Source: Nitrososphaeria archaeon (lineage in GTDB: Archaea > Thermoproteota > Nitrososphaeria > Nitrososphaerales > JANXEG01). From it: a stretch of DNA of 64,000 nucleotides. Shown here in pieces: positions 8,568-17,654 of this stretch. Position numbers and translations under genes: made by a program. How positions within the stretch are numbered: the stretch's first letter is position 1; the number at the start of each line of letters is the position of its first letter. Below the pieces are notes generated by a model. It did not search any database. It worked only from the letters and a program-made list of their open reading frames with translations, and was not told the origin of the DNA. The stretch spans positions 1-64,000 of the forward strand of contig JARVKA010000005.1 in assembly GCA_029775915.1 (NCBI GenBank), given 5' to 3'.

Positions 8568-9524
8568 TTAACTCTCTTGTATAGGGCCTATAACCTCTTC
8601 TCCAACCATTTTATTTATTTCAGCAACATATTCATTAACTTGATTTTGAATCTTCTCAATCATATCTTCTGTTAAATGAGCAAAACGCCCTTGAATCTTA
8701 AGATATTCCTCAACCTTCTTTCTCTTTGGCACTCTTACCGTTACTGCCATTTTACCGTTATAAACTTCATAAAGAACCCACATACCTGTTTGTACGGCTA
8801 ACTCACCAACCCTTATTGTAAGGCTTGGATCGTATCGCCATCCAGTTGGGCAAGGTGATAAAACGTGAATGTAAGCTGGTCCTTCAACATCTATAGCTCT
8901 CTTAACTTTATTAAATAAATCTCTCCAATATGGTGAAATTACAGCTGAGGCTACGTAAGGTATTCTATGAGCTGCAGCTATCGCTACCATATCCTTCTTT
9001 TGTTGTATTTTACCCTTCAATATTTTTCCAACTGGTGAAGTTGTAGCCCAAGCTCCGAATGGTGTTGAACCACTCCTTTGTATACCAGTATTCATATAAG
9101 CCTCATTATCTTGGCATATGTATACTACATCATGTCCTCTCTCTAACATACCACTCAATGATTGAAAGCCTATATCGGTTGTGCCACCATCTCCACCAAT
9201 CACTATCACATGAATCTTTCTATCTTGTGAAATTACGCCTTTTTTCTTTAAAGATTTTAAAGCAGCCTCTACACCTGAAGCTACAGCTCCAGCATTCTCA
9301 AAAGCTATGTGAACCCAAGGGACTCTCCAAGCGGTATCTGGGAATATAGATGTTGAGACCTCAAGGCAACCAGTTGGTGTTACAATAATGCAATCTTTTC
9401 CAGCCACTTTAGTTACCCAACGAACGAGAATACCTTCAGGGCAACCTTGGCATAATCCATGACCTGGTGCAAAATATTCTTCCTTCGGAACATCCTTCAC
9501 AGTTTTATAAAATAATGTGCTCAT
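8568..9524 (-). CDS. porB: Pyruvate:ferredoxin oxidoreductase, beta subunit
   Basis: TPP-binding subunit (318 residues) of a four-subunit pyruvate:ferredoxin oxidoreductase. Motifs: GHGLCQGCPEG with a Cys pair near residues 22-28, a single Cys in TPTGCLE, and the TPP site VIGGDGGTTDIG; a further Cys lies in LSPCPTGW. It is the last gene of porC-porD-porA-porB. The start is preceded by a GAGGTGG ribosome site overlapping the end of porA. Pyruvate is the likely substrate from subunit order and similarity, but related 2-oxoacids are not excluded. Confidence 0.92.
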   Translation of the reverse strand: MSTLFYKTVKDVPKEEYFAPGHGLCQGCPEGILVRWVTKVAGKDCIIVTPTGCLEVSTSIFPDTAWRVPWVHIAFENAGAVASGVEAALKSLKKKGVISQDRKIHVIVIGGDGGTTDIGFQSLSGMLERGHDVVYICQDNEAYMNTGIQRSGSTPFGAWATTSPVGKILKGKIQQKKDMVAIAAAHRIPYVASAVISPYWRDLFNKVKRAIDVEGPAYIHVLSPCPTGWRYDPSLTIRVGELAVQTGMWVLYEVYNGKMAVTVRVPKRKKVEEYLKIQGRFAHLTEDMIEKIQNQVNEYVAEINKMVGEEVIGPIQES

Positions 9525-9525
9525 T

Positions 9526-10704
9526 TTACCACCTCACACCAAAGTATTCACAACTTCTCACCACTCTTTTTTCTCGATAAGCTTCTATAGATTTTTTAAC
9601 CATACTCTTTATATCATTTACTGTAACGTCCCTACCACCAATACCCGCTATAAAGTTTGTGAACATCGGTCTATTTTTTTCATTCATAAATACGCTCAAT
9701 ATCTCAAATAACAATGGACCAGCTACACTACCAAAGCTAATCGCTCTATCTATCACAGTAACCACTTCATACTTTGATAATAAATCTCTCCACTCATCAC
9801 TTGGGCATGGTCTAAATAATCTAGGTCTGAATAAGCCTACTTTTAACCCTTCTTGACGAAGCTCATCTATTGCTACTTTGGATGTGCTTGCGATAGCGCC
9901 CATAGTAGCTAAAACATATTCTGCATCATCCATTTTATAACACTCGTAAAGCCCATAACTTCTACCAAAGTATTCACCAAACTCCTTATCAACTCTTCTT
10001 AATGCGTTTGGAACTTTACTTAAAGCATCTATAAGTTGATACTTAAACTCATATTCATAATTTGGTAAGCAGAAAACACCGAGTGTTACAGGCTCATCAG
10101 GATTTAATACTCGCTTCACTCTCTTTGGTGCAAAATCAAGAACTTCCTTATCATCATGTACAATTACAGGCTCGTAAGTGTGGCTTAATACATAACCATC
10201 AAAGCAAATCATAACTGGCACTTGTATCTCATCAAGCTCAGCCAATTTGTAAGCTTGGATTACTGAGTCATAACCTTCTTGAGCTGATGATATATAAATT
10301 TGTACCCAACCACAATCCCTTGATGACATAGAGTCCTGATAATCTGAATGTATATTTATAGGTGCGGATAAAGTTCTACATGCTACGCCCATAACTATAG
10401 GTAATCTACAACCAGATGCGATAAAGAGGCACTCATGCATTAATGCTAAGCCTTGTGAACAAGTAGCTGTGAATGCTCTCGCACCCGCTGCAGAAGCACC
10501 TATACACGCACTCATAGCTGAATGCTCAGATTCAACTGGAATATACTCTGCATTAAGCTCACCATCAGCTATAAATTGAGCAATACGCTCTACTATATCA
10601 CTTTGTGGTGTAATAGGGTATGCTGCTACTACATCAACATCACAAGCTTTTGCAGCGTAAGCTACTGCATAATTTGTAGGTAAAGGTAATCTCTCAACCT
10701 TCAT
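9526..10704 (-). CDS. porA: Pyruvate:ferredoxin oxidoreductase, alpha subunit
   Basis: Alpha subunit (392 residues) with the YPITPQSDIVE signature near residues 27-37, the EHSAMSACIGASAAGAR segment and TATCSQGLALMHE, typical of PorA. Both the pyrimidine-binding domain and the C-terminal domain are complete. ATG directly follows the stop of porD, with GGAGATGATG upstream acting as ribosome site. It works with porB, porC and porD to make acetyl-CoA and reduced ferredoxin. Confidence 0.93.
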   Translation of the reverse strand: MKVERLPLPTNYAVAYAAKACDVDVVAAYPITPQSDIVERIAQFIADGELNAEYIPVESEHSAMSACIGASAAGARAFTATCSQGLALMHECLFIASGCRLPIVMGVACRTLSAPINIHSDYQDSMSSRDCGWVQIYISSAQEGYDSVIQAYKLAELDEIQVPVMICFDGYVLSHTYEPVIVHDDKEVLDFAPKRVKRVLNPDEPVTLGVFCLPNYEYEFKYQLIDALSKVPNALRRVDKEFGEYFGRSYGLYECYKMDDAEYVLATMGAIASTSKVAIDELRQEGLKVGLFRPRLFRPCPSDEWRDLLSKYEVVTVIDRAISFGSVAGPLLFEILSVFMNEKNRPMFTNFIAGIGGRDVTVNDIKSMVKKSIEAYREKRVVRSCEYFGVRW

Positions 10705-10980
10705 TCACATCATCTCCTCCACCATCGTAATAACCTTTACTGGACATTCCTTTGCGCATATACCACATCCTTTGCAATGATCGTAATCGACTTGGGAAAT
10801 ATCTGGAAATATTGTACCATCTGGGCAATAAATGTAACAAAGCATACATTTGATGCACTTCTCCCAATTCACAACGGGTCGAAAATCTCTCCACGCTCCA
10901 GTTTTATTTCGTATCGTACTCCCTGGAGAAGTATTCTTACTCCCTATTGGTATTTCTCTCCAAGATTTTAACTCAGACAT
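10705..10980 (-). CDS. porD: Pyruvate:ferredoxin oxidoreductase, ferredoxin (delta) subunit
   Basis: A 91-residue 2x[4Fe-4S] ferredoxin subunit. Two full cluster motifs are present: [12 protein letters not shown] and [12 protein letters not shown]. The N-terminal extension with SWREIPIG and GAWRDFRPV is characteristic of archaeal PorD. It is preceded by a perfect GAGGTGAT ribosome site and sits between porC and porA in the operon. Confidence 0.92.
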   Translation of the reverse strand: MSELKSWREIPIGSKNTSPGSTIRNKTGAWRDFRPVVNWEKCIKCMLCYIYCPDGTIFPDISQVDYDHCKGCGICAKECPVKVITMVEEMM

Positions 10981-10989
10981 AATATCACC

Positions 10990-11541
10990 TCATTTTAATA
11001 TTTGAGTCTCTTTATAAGCTCTCAAAACGGCTTTAACATTCTTCTCACCAATTTTACCTTTAAATCTTTCAAGCACTACTGCTGTGATTGTATCAATTTT
11101 TACCAACTCTGTAGCTCTTACCACACTTCCAAGTATAGCAGTATTCACAATTGGAGCGCCTAACTCCTCTATAGCGATTTTATTTGCATTTACAGTTGCT
11201 ATAAGTCCATTTACATTCATCATTTTCTTAATATCTTCTGGTTGCATCGTTGTATTTATAATAATCCCTCCACCATTTTTCAAACCATCAGTAACATTTA
11301 CAGTTGATGTAAGTGTTGGATTGAGAATTACAACGATATCCGGATTGTAAATATTGCATCTTACATTAATCGGTTTATCATCAATTCTTGTAAATGCTAC
11401 TACAGGTGCACCTCTTCGCTCAGGACCGAATTCTGCAAATGCTTGTGCATACTTACCCTCATTAATAACTGCTCTGGCGAGTAAAACAGCTGCTGTTACC
11501 GCTCCTTGCCCTCCTCTACCATGCCATCTGATTTCTATCAT
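10990..11541 (-). CDS. porC: Pyruvate:ferredoxin oxidoreductase, gamma subunit
   Basis: Gamma subunit, 183 residues with the start used here. The N-terminal IRWHGRGGQGAVTAA motif and FGPERRGAPV segment are diagnostic. The longer reading from 11574 is not preferred: the ATG at 11541 is six nt after a perfect GGTGATG ribosome site, and the family normally begins with MIEIRWHGRGGQG. First gene of porCDAB. Confidence 0.92.
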   Translation of the reverse strand: MIEIRWHGRGGQGAVTAAVLLARAVINEGKYAQAFAEFGPERRGAPVVAFTRIDDKPINVRCNIYNPDIVVILNPTLTSTVNVTDGLKNGGGIIINTTMQPEDIKKMMNVNGLIATVNANKIAIEELGAPIVNTAILGSVVRATELVKIDTITAVVLERFKGKIGEKNVKAVLRAYKETQILK

Positions 11542-11825
11542 TTTATCATCACCATAGCCTCTATTTTTACTCATAAATAAACGCTATGCTATGATAATTA
11601 TTATAAAATTAAATTTTTAAAATTTACATTATTAAATTAAGAAGTTATACAATCTCGATTTGAATCAACTACTTTTTACAAAATTGAGAAAAGATTAAAG
11701 ATATAAATCAAAAATTCCATTTGTCAATCCTTTCATGTTATTAAATCAAATTTACAAATAAGCCAAACTTCCCAAATTAAAGATTCAAATACAATCTTCA
11801 TTAAATTGGAAGGTGGTGATTAAGT

Positions 11826-12209
11826 TTGGGCAAGATCGTTATTAAATCCAATCGTTTAGCACCTCCTATAGGCCCATATTCCCATGCGGTTAAAGCGAGC
11901 AACTTCATCTTTCTCTCTGGACAAATAGGATTGGATAAGAACGGGAAGGTTGTTCAAGGAGGCATTTCAGAGCAAACAAAGCAAGCTTTGGAGAATATGA
12001 AGGCAATTTTAGAAGATGCAGGATACTCTTTAGATGATGTGGTGAAGGTTACTGTGTTCTTAAAGGATATTCGCCACTTTAGCGAGATGAATGAAGTTTA
12101 TAAAAAATACTTCCCATTTAATCAACCTGCAAGATCAACCGTAGAGGCGAATATGGCATCTCCAGATTTACTCGTTGAGATAGAAGCAATTGCCTATAAG
12201 GATTCTTAA
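11826..12209 (+). CDS. ridA: RidA (YjgF/YER057c/UK114) family protein
   Basis: A 127-residue RidA-family protein, which hydrolyses reactive enamine/imine intermediates released by PLP enzymes. Characteristic segments are APPIGPYSHAV near the N-terminus, FLSGQIGLD, and the C-terminal PARSTVEA (with the conserved substrate-binding Arg) and VEIEAIAY. Translation starts at TTG 11826 after a strong AAGGTGGTGAT ribosome site. It is a single-gene unit; the threonine synthases at 33-35 kb are not nearby. Confidence 0.93.
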   Translation: MGKIVIKSNRLAPPIGPYSHAVKASNFIFLSGQIGLDKNGKVVQGGISEQTKQALENMKAILEDAGYSLDDVVKVTVFLKDIRHFSEMNEVYKKYFPFNQPARSTVEANMASPDLLVEIEAIAYKDS

Positions 12210-12476
12210 TATTCCTTTAGAGTTTTTGGTAAAGTAATAATATAAATAGTTAAAATGTTAGAGTTAACTGAAGCTTATAAAAATTTCTAAAAAATCTAAT
12301 ACTGAATCTGAACTAATATAACTTCATCATTAAAAAATAATGATTAAGAAACTAATTTTTAAGATATAACTTTTTTAGTTTTTAAATTACAATTTATTCG
12401 CTAAATAACAAAGCTTTTTCACTAACGTCTATAAAAACGTTTGAGCTTACCTTCTTATGTGTTATTTTTATAGATG

Positions 12477-12550
12477 TGCCGAGGGCCGGACTTGAACCGG
12501 CGACAGCCCGGTCTTCAGCCGGGTGCTCTCCCACGCTGAGCTACCTCGGC
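12477..12550 (-). tRNA. tRNA-Phe (GAA)
   Basis: A full cloverleaf on the minus strand: acceptor stem GCCGAGG/CCTCGGC, TA at 8-9, D arm, anticodon stem CCCGG/CCGGG with loop CTGAAGA (anticodon GAA), five-base variable region, T arm GCCGG-TTCAAGT-CCGGC and discriminator A. There is no intron and no encoded CCA. G37 is present, the base modified to wyosine derivatives by the pathway that uses Taw1, encoded at 15977. Confidence 0.96.
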
Positions 12551-12964
12551 TCTATTTTAATTTGGATTAAAAAAAGGTAATTAAATCTTCTCTTTAACCT
12601 TCTCAATTTTTTAACAATAAAAGTTTTATCAGAAAAGTGCTGGAAGATTCAAGTTAATTGGAAGTTCTTGGGAAAGGAGTATTATATAGATAGTAGATAG
12701 GGATTAGCATTATGCAAAGAGATATTCTATAGCCTTTTAAGGTGAAAATTGCATCCCTCAAGACTTGATGTGATAGGCTTTCAAATAAAAAGTGAATTAA
12801 AGCCACTCGATTTGCCACTCGATTTATCACTAATGCAATTAAGGATAACTTTTCTGGGTAATATTATTCTTATGTAACTATATTTTCTCATTAACTTTTA
12901 ATTGTTATAAAAATCATGCGGAGTCGGTAAGCTAATTTTATTAGTAAAAAAGCTTTAAGAATTG
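12551..12964. other. Non-coding spacer between tRNA-Phe and topoisomerase IB
   Basis: About 410 bases of A+T-rich sequence without a convincing reading frame or RNA fold. The only structure noticed is a perfect 12-bp tandem duplication (12802-12825). A T-rich stretch just upstream of the tRNA gene (12560-12570 read on the minus strand) could hold its promoter. Confidence 0.5.
12802..12825. repeat. Perfect tandem duplication, 2 x 12 bp
   Basis: The unit GCCACTCGATTT occurs twice in direct contact (12802-12813 and 12814-12825). It lies in non-coding sequence; no function is apparent. Confidence 0.8.
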
Positions 12965-14542
12965 TTACTTAACTTTTAATAAAGGTATTTCATTCTCAAC
13001 CCAAATAAACTTACGTTGTAAAGACTTTGGATATATACGCTTCCAATCCAATCCAATTTGTTTTGACCATTCATAATAAACCCTTGGATCGATGTAATTC
13101 TTAAGTGATGTATTCAAATTGTATTCTTTAATTGCTTTTGCAAGTTCTAATTGAAGCTTAGCTTTTTTAATCCGTTGCTCTAACCTTTGCAAACCTTTCT
13201 CAGTTTTTGGTTTTGGTGTTGCTAAGAGTTTTGCAAGTCGCTCTTCCTTCTTTTTTATACTCTCTTCCCAATTTTTAGGCGGTGTTCGCTTATGATTACA
13301 CTTTATAGCAGCTTCTAAATTGGCTAATTTTGCATAATAAAGCTTTACATATTCATCTTCATTCTTAATGGTATCATTAACCTTCTCAAGAAATTCTTTA
13401 ACGGTTTTTGTCGCTATGTAAGTGCGAAAAACCTTTGCTGTAAGCCCTTTATCAAACCTTTTAAGGAAGTCATTAACCTTTTCAGACGTAATGCCATCAA
13501 ATATAAGATCTTGTGGTTTTTTCCCTTTCATAAACTCTTTAAAATTATCTATGAGCTGAAGATTAGGATTCTCTATAACCTTTTGCCATCTCACACAATC
13601 CTTTCCTAAAAAGTCAAACTCTATACTATTTTTATTTAACTTCACATGCTCCACTCTAAGTGTTGTAGCACCAACCGTATCAGCCTCATCTTCATCCTTT
13701 TCATCACCAACTCTCAAAGCTAAGGTATCTATTAAGTAACAAACGGTAGCCACCTTTCTAATACTCTTTCTCTTAGAAGAAAGCATCTTTACAATCACAC
13801 CTCTAATCCTATCAATTTTCTTATCCAACTTTGATGCTATATCATACTTGAGATAATCTTGACGTTGTCTTAAGAAGGATGATTCAGATAACCAAACATA
13901 CTTATTCTTACTGGGATTGATTTTATCAACCCATTTTGCTAACCACATACTGGTATGATCATGTACTATACCACCCCAATTACCTTCAGGTATAGGCGCA
14001 TCTTCTCCAAGATTTAATATGATATCTTCGAATTTAACCCGCTCTTTCCATTTGCCACGAAGAGGGTGATTGCCCCGACCCATGAATATACCAGGAGGTT
14101 CAACCATCCAATTTGAGATCTCCACCTTTATTCCATCCACGATAGCATAACCATACTTTGCTTTAAGCTCCTCACGCATTTTTTTCCGTTCTTGAGTTAA
14201 TCTCTTCTTCTCATCTTTGCTTAAAGATTCTTTTTTCCTTTTCTCCTCATCTATAAATTTATAGTATTCAGACAAATCTATATCGTTAAACGTTATATCT
14301 CTGTAAGCTGGTGGTAAGTGAGGCTTTAAAGATTCAAGAAAGTTTTTTTGAAAAACTTCATCTTTTACATATGGTGTGTCCTTCTTTTTTGCCCAAGCGT
14401 AAAGCATCTCTTCCACTATTGGATCAGGTATTAACCAATCACCTTTTAAACCAACTTTTATACCCTTAGCCTCATATTCAGGTGGAAGAGCTACACCATT
14501 ATGTATGAGCGTTTTCCATTTCATTCCTCTCAATGTGCTCAT
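12965..14542 (-). CDS. DNA topoisomerase IB (eukaryotic type)
   Basis: A 525-residue topoisomerase that relaxes DNA through a 3'-phosphotyrosine. The core and C-terminal domains are joined by a coiled-coil linker (about 420-465, Lys/Glu-rich). Catalytic elements match the human enzyme: Arg in LALRVGDEKDEDEADTVG, Lys/Arg in KVFRTYIAT, His in CNHKRTPPKNW, and the nucleophile Tyr483 in TSLKNYIDPR. The N-terminal core with EPPGIFMGRGNHPLRGKWK is also present. Archaeal topoisomerase IB is known from Thaumarchaeota and close relatives, so this gene is the main clue to the lineage. It is not part of an operon. Confidence 0.96.
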   Translation of the reverse strand: MSTLRGMKWKTLIHNGVALPPEYEAKGIKVGLKGDWLIPDPIVEEMLYAWAKKKDTPYVKDEVFQKNFLESLKPHLPPAYRDITFNDIDLSEYYKFIDEEKRKKESLSKDEKKRLTQERKKMREELKAKYGYAIVDGIKVEISNWMVEPPGIFMGRGNHPLRGKWKERVKFEDIILNLGEDAPIPEGNWGGIVHDHTSMWLAKWVDKINPSKNKYVWLSESSFLRQRQDYLKYDIASKLDKKIDRIRGVIVKMLSSKRKSIRKVATVCYLIDTLALRVGDEKDEDEADTVGATTLRVEHVKLNKNSIEFDFLGKDCVRWQKVIENPNLQLIDNFKEFMKGKKPQDLIFDGITSEKVNDFLKRFDKGLTAKVFRTYIATKTVKEFLEKVNDTIKNEDEYVKLYYAKLANLEAAIKCNHKRTPPKNWEESIKKKEERLAKLLATPKPKTEKGLQRLEQRIKKAKLQLELAKAIKEYNLNTSLKNYIDPRVYYEWSKQIGLDWKRIYPKSLQRKFIWVENEIPLLKVK

Positions 14543-14683
14543 CCCTTAATTTACAACACGAACTACTTTGGATTGTAGTAAAAATTTTTCTAAGATTTTA
14601 ATAAGAATAGAGCTACTACATGAATTGATATGTAAATAAAAGTTATCGATGATATAAGATTAATTAATAATCAATTCATGTTT

Positions 14684-15850
14684 TTATTTACAAGTTTTAC
14701 AATAATACTTTTTAAAGATTAATCCCTTTAAAATGGCACAATCGCTACAAAGATTTTTACCACATAATTCACAACGCTTCCAATGCTTTTGGCAAACGAT
14801 ATTTCCACAACTCTCACATACAATTATAGCTTTAGCTTTACAAATTGAGCAAAAAATTGTCTCATCCAAAACTTCTTTTCCAATAGCTCCTTGAATAACT
14901 CTTCGATAATTTTTATCCTTAGCTTTAAATAATAATGAAATTGTAGGAATATTAATGAGCTTACAATCTAAAATTTGAGTATCTTTTACTAATGGTGTTA
15001 ACACCTTAACCCCCTTAGCATACTTATACTCAAAGCATAATTTTTTAACGATTTCTCGTTGAGCTAGTTTTCTAGCATCAAATGGTGTAAGTTTAGGCCG
15101 ATTAACAATTACATAATCAAACTCTTTCTTTAAATCTGATATATTTAATGATGTAAGCTCAAAATTTGAATAATTAGCAAGTCCTATACCTTTCGGTAAA
15201 GATGGTTGCACACCTTCAGCTATAGAATCAACAATTTTTGAGAATATTGCATCAATTACAACGATGCCTTTACTCTCTATATTTACTACATTCCCACTCA
15301 CCTTATGTTGTGAAAAGCAATCGTAACTCACAAAATAATATGGATAAAAATCCAATTTTGCTTCAATTAAATGAAGTTCTTTAGCATTTAAAAGATGATG
15401 GAGATCGATTGCATCATATTTTGAAATTTTAATCTTTAAAGTATTGTTAATAAGCTCATCTTGAGTTTTAACCTCGTTAAGCTTACGTTGCAAAGTATCT
15501 AAATCCCATAATTCAACCTCTAAAGCTTTTGCATGTAATTTAGCTTCAGATGTAAAACCTCCAGTGGAGATAAATATACCTTTAGTTAATCCTAAAGCTC
15601 GAAGTTTATCATAAAAATTTCTTACCTCTTTAATATCGATAGGTGATTTTACATATTTGCATTCAATAGCGATTTTAATCGTACCGAAAACTTCAGTCTT
15701 TGATGCTAATACATCTATTTCATGAGAAACATCATATCTATCTTTAAGTTTGCACCTAACTTCTGTATCAAAACCCCAACGGCGAAAGAGATTTGCTACC
15801 GCATCTTCTAAGATAATGCCTTTCCACTTCATCGATGTGGTATCGCTCAA
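14684..15850 (-). CDS. Mrr-like restriction-endonuclease-fold protein with C-terminal zinc fingers
   Basis: A 388-residue protein. The N-terminal third is a PD-(D/E)XK nuclease domain of the Mrr/restriction-endonuclease type: the pattern EIDVLAS ... IAIECKY (about residues 44-66) supplies Asp and Glu-x-Lys, and the helix GIFISTGGFTSEAK follows. The middle (about 130-330) is not recognised. The C-terminus (about 335-388) has Cys/His pairs CSICKAK, CESCGNIVCQKHW, CELCGKNLCSDC and CKTC, suggesting two zinc-binding modules. It could act in DNA repair or in cutting foreign DNA; no methylase is adjacent, so a classical restriction system is unlikely. Confidence 0.75.
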   Translation of the reverse strand: MSDTTSMKWKGIILEDAVANLFRRWGFDTEVRCKLKDRYDVSHEIDVLASKTEVFGTIKIAIECKYVKSPIDIKEVRNFYDKLRALGLTKGIFISTGGFTSEAKLHAKALEVELWDLDTLQRKLNEVKTQDELINNTLKIKISKYDAIDLHHLLNAKELHLIEAKLDFYPYYFVSYDCFSQHKVSGNVVNIESKGIVVIDAIFSKIVDSIAEGVQPSLPKGIGLANYSNFELTSLNISDLKKEFDYVIVNRPKLTPFDARKLAQREIVKKLCFEYKYAKGVKVLTPLVKDTQILDCKLINIPTISLLFKAKDKNYRRVIQGAIGKEVLDETIFCSICKAKAIIVCESCGNIVCQKHWKRCELCGKNLCSDCAILKGLIFKKYYCKTCK

Positions 15851-15976
15851 ATCTATCTTTATTTTGTAAAAGTAAGTAATAAGTCTTTTAAAACCTTGAG
15901 TATATGAAGCTACCGAAAAATTATAATTTTACAAGTTTTAATTTAAATTTAGCTTATCTTAACTGGGAGTAGAGCA

Positions 15977-16960
15977 TTGCTATCTAGTAAATCGTTAATT
16001 GTAGAGCCTGAAATTGAAAGGAGATTAAAAAAAGCACATTACGGTATTTATAAGCATGGAGCGGTAGAAATTTGTAAATGGACAAAAACTTCCATAAAGA
16101 ATGAAGGAGATTGTTATAAAGGTAAATTTTATGGTATAGATACGCATCGCTGTATGCAATTTACACCTATGGCAATATGGTGCCAACATAATTGCATCTT
16201 TTGCTGGCGCCCAATCGATTTATTTAAAATGGCAAAGATTGATGAAAGCATGGTTGTAGAGCCAAAAGAACTTATTGATGGTTTAATTAAAGAAAGATTG
16301 AGATTACTTTCAGGATTTGGAGGTAATAAAAATGTTGATAAGATGAGATTAAAGGAGGCATTTATACCTACTCATTACGCAATCTCACTTTCAGGTGAGC
16401 CAACTTTGTATCCAAAGCTATCTGAACTTATTCAATATTTGCATCAATTAAAACATACCAAATCTATCTTTTTAGTAACAAATGGGCAAGAGCCAAGTAT
16501 GCTTCAAAAATTACAAAAAGAGAATTCTTTACCCACTCAACTTTATTTATCAATAAACGCTTCAAATAAGGCTCAATTTTTAAAGATTCACTTACCAGAG
16601 TATAAAGATTGTTGGGAAAGATTTATTGAAAGTTTAAATTTGATTCAAAAAATTAATACTCGTAGTGTAATAAGATTAACAATGATTAAAGGTATTAATA
16701 CAAATGAAGAATGCATATTCGAATTCTCAAAACTTATAGAAATGGGTAAGCCTCACTTTTTAGAGATTAAATCATATATGCACATAGGTTCATCTATACA
16801 ACGTCTCAATCATAGCCACATGCTTAGCTTTAATGAGATTTATGAGTATGGGAAAAAGTTTAATTCTCTTTTACCTAAATTTAAAATTATTAATTACGAT
16901 GAATCTTCACGCATAGTTTTATTGCAAAATATGGAGCGCTATATTAATGTAAAAATTTAA
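15977..16960 (+). CDS. taw1: tRNA 4-demethylwyosine synthase, radical SAM
   Basis: Condenses N1-methylguanosine-37 of tRNA-Phe with pyruvate to form the tricyclic wyosine core. The radical SAM cluster cysteines are C69, C73 and C76 (CX3CX2C, WCQHNCIFCW), and C33, C46 and C59 would bind the second [4Fe-4S]; both sets have the same spacing as the characterised Methanocaldococcus enzyme. LSGEPTLYP matches the SAM-binding region. Start is TTG at 15977. The substrate tRNA-Phe (GAA) gene lies 3.4 kb upstream, and pyruvate metabolism genes are nearby. Confidence 0.93.
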   Translation: MLSSKSLIVEPEIERRLKKAHYGIYKHGAVEICKWTKTSIKNEGDCYKGKFYGIDTHRCMQFTPMAIWCQHNCIFCWRPIDLFKMAKIDESMVVEPKELIDGLIKERLRLLSGFGGNKNVDKMRLKEAFIPTHYAISLSGEPTLYPKLSELIQYLHQLKHTKSIFLVTNGQEPSMLQKLQKENSLPTQLYLSINASNKAQFLKIHLPEYKDCWERFIESLNLIQKINTRSVIRLTMIKGINTNEECIFEFSKLIEMGKPHFLEIKSYMHIGSSIQRLNHSHMLSFNEIYEYGKKFNSLLPKFKIINYDESSRIVLLQNMERYINVKI

Positions 16961-17010
16961 AATTTGAGCAAATAACTTAAATACAAGGCTTTTCTCTTAA
17001 TACAACTCAA

Positions 17011-17598
17011 ATGAGCTTTGATAAAATTTATGAAAAAGCGTATAACTTTTCAAAAGAGTCTTTAAAAAATGAGAAAGTATCAAATTTAGATCATACATTA
17101 AGGGTATTGAAATGGTGTGAGCGCATAGGTATGGAGGAAAAAGCAGATCTCGAGGTTTTAAGGCTTGCAGCCATTTTACATGATGTGGCAGTACCTAAAG
17201 TGGGTAGAAAGAAGCATTGTGAAGAAAGTGCAAAAATGGCTAAGAATCTTTTAGCAGAGGATCTTCCTAAAGATAAATTAGAGAAAATAATTGGAGCTAT
17301 ATCTACACATAGTAAGTTTGTGAATGGAGAGCCTAAAACAAAGGAAGCTAAGATACTTTATGATGCAGACCTCTTGGATTGTATAGGAGCTATAGGCATA
17401 GTGAGAGCAGTATTAAGAGCTATTTCTGATGGGGCTAGTGGTAATTTAGATGAAATGTTGGATGTATTAAAAAATGTGCAAAAAACTTTTAGTAGCAAAC
17501 TCCATTTTGATAGTGCTAAAAAAATAGGAGAAGAGAGGTTAAAATTCTTAGAGGGATTTATAAAAGAATTAGAGATGGAGTTAAAAGGAGAAAAATAA
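17011..17598 (+). CDS. HD-domain phosphohydrolase
   Basis: A 195-residue HD-superfamily metal-dependent phosphohydrolase. Metal ligands visible are H28 (LDHTLRV), the H57-D58 pair (AAILHDVA), a His in KKHCEESA and a downstream Asp in DADLLDCIGA. The substrate is unknown; members hydrolyse nucleotides or cyclic nucleotides. It follows taw1 by 50 bp and may have its own TATA box. It converges on the thermosome gene. Confidence 0.85.
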   Translation: MSFDKIYEKAYNFSKESLKNEKVSNLDHTLRVLKWCERIGMEEKADLEVLRLAAILHDVAVPKVGRKKHCEESAKMAKNLLAEDLPKDKLEKIIGAISTHSKFVNGEPKTKEAKILYDADLLDCIGAIGIVRAVLRAISDGASGNLDEMLDVLKNVQKTFSSKLHFDSAKKIGEERLKFLEGFIKELEMELKGEK

Positions 17599-17654
17599 AG
17601 TTTAGATGTAAAGAATATGATTAGAATTTATCTTAGAACTATTAAAACTATTTA

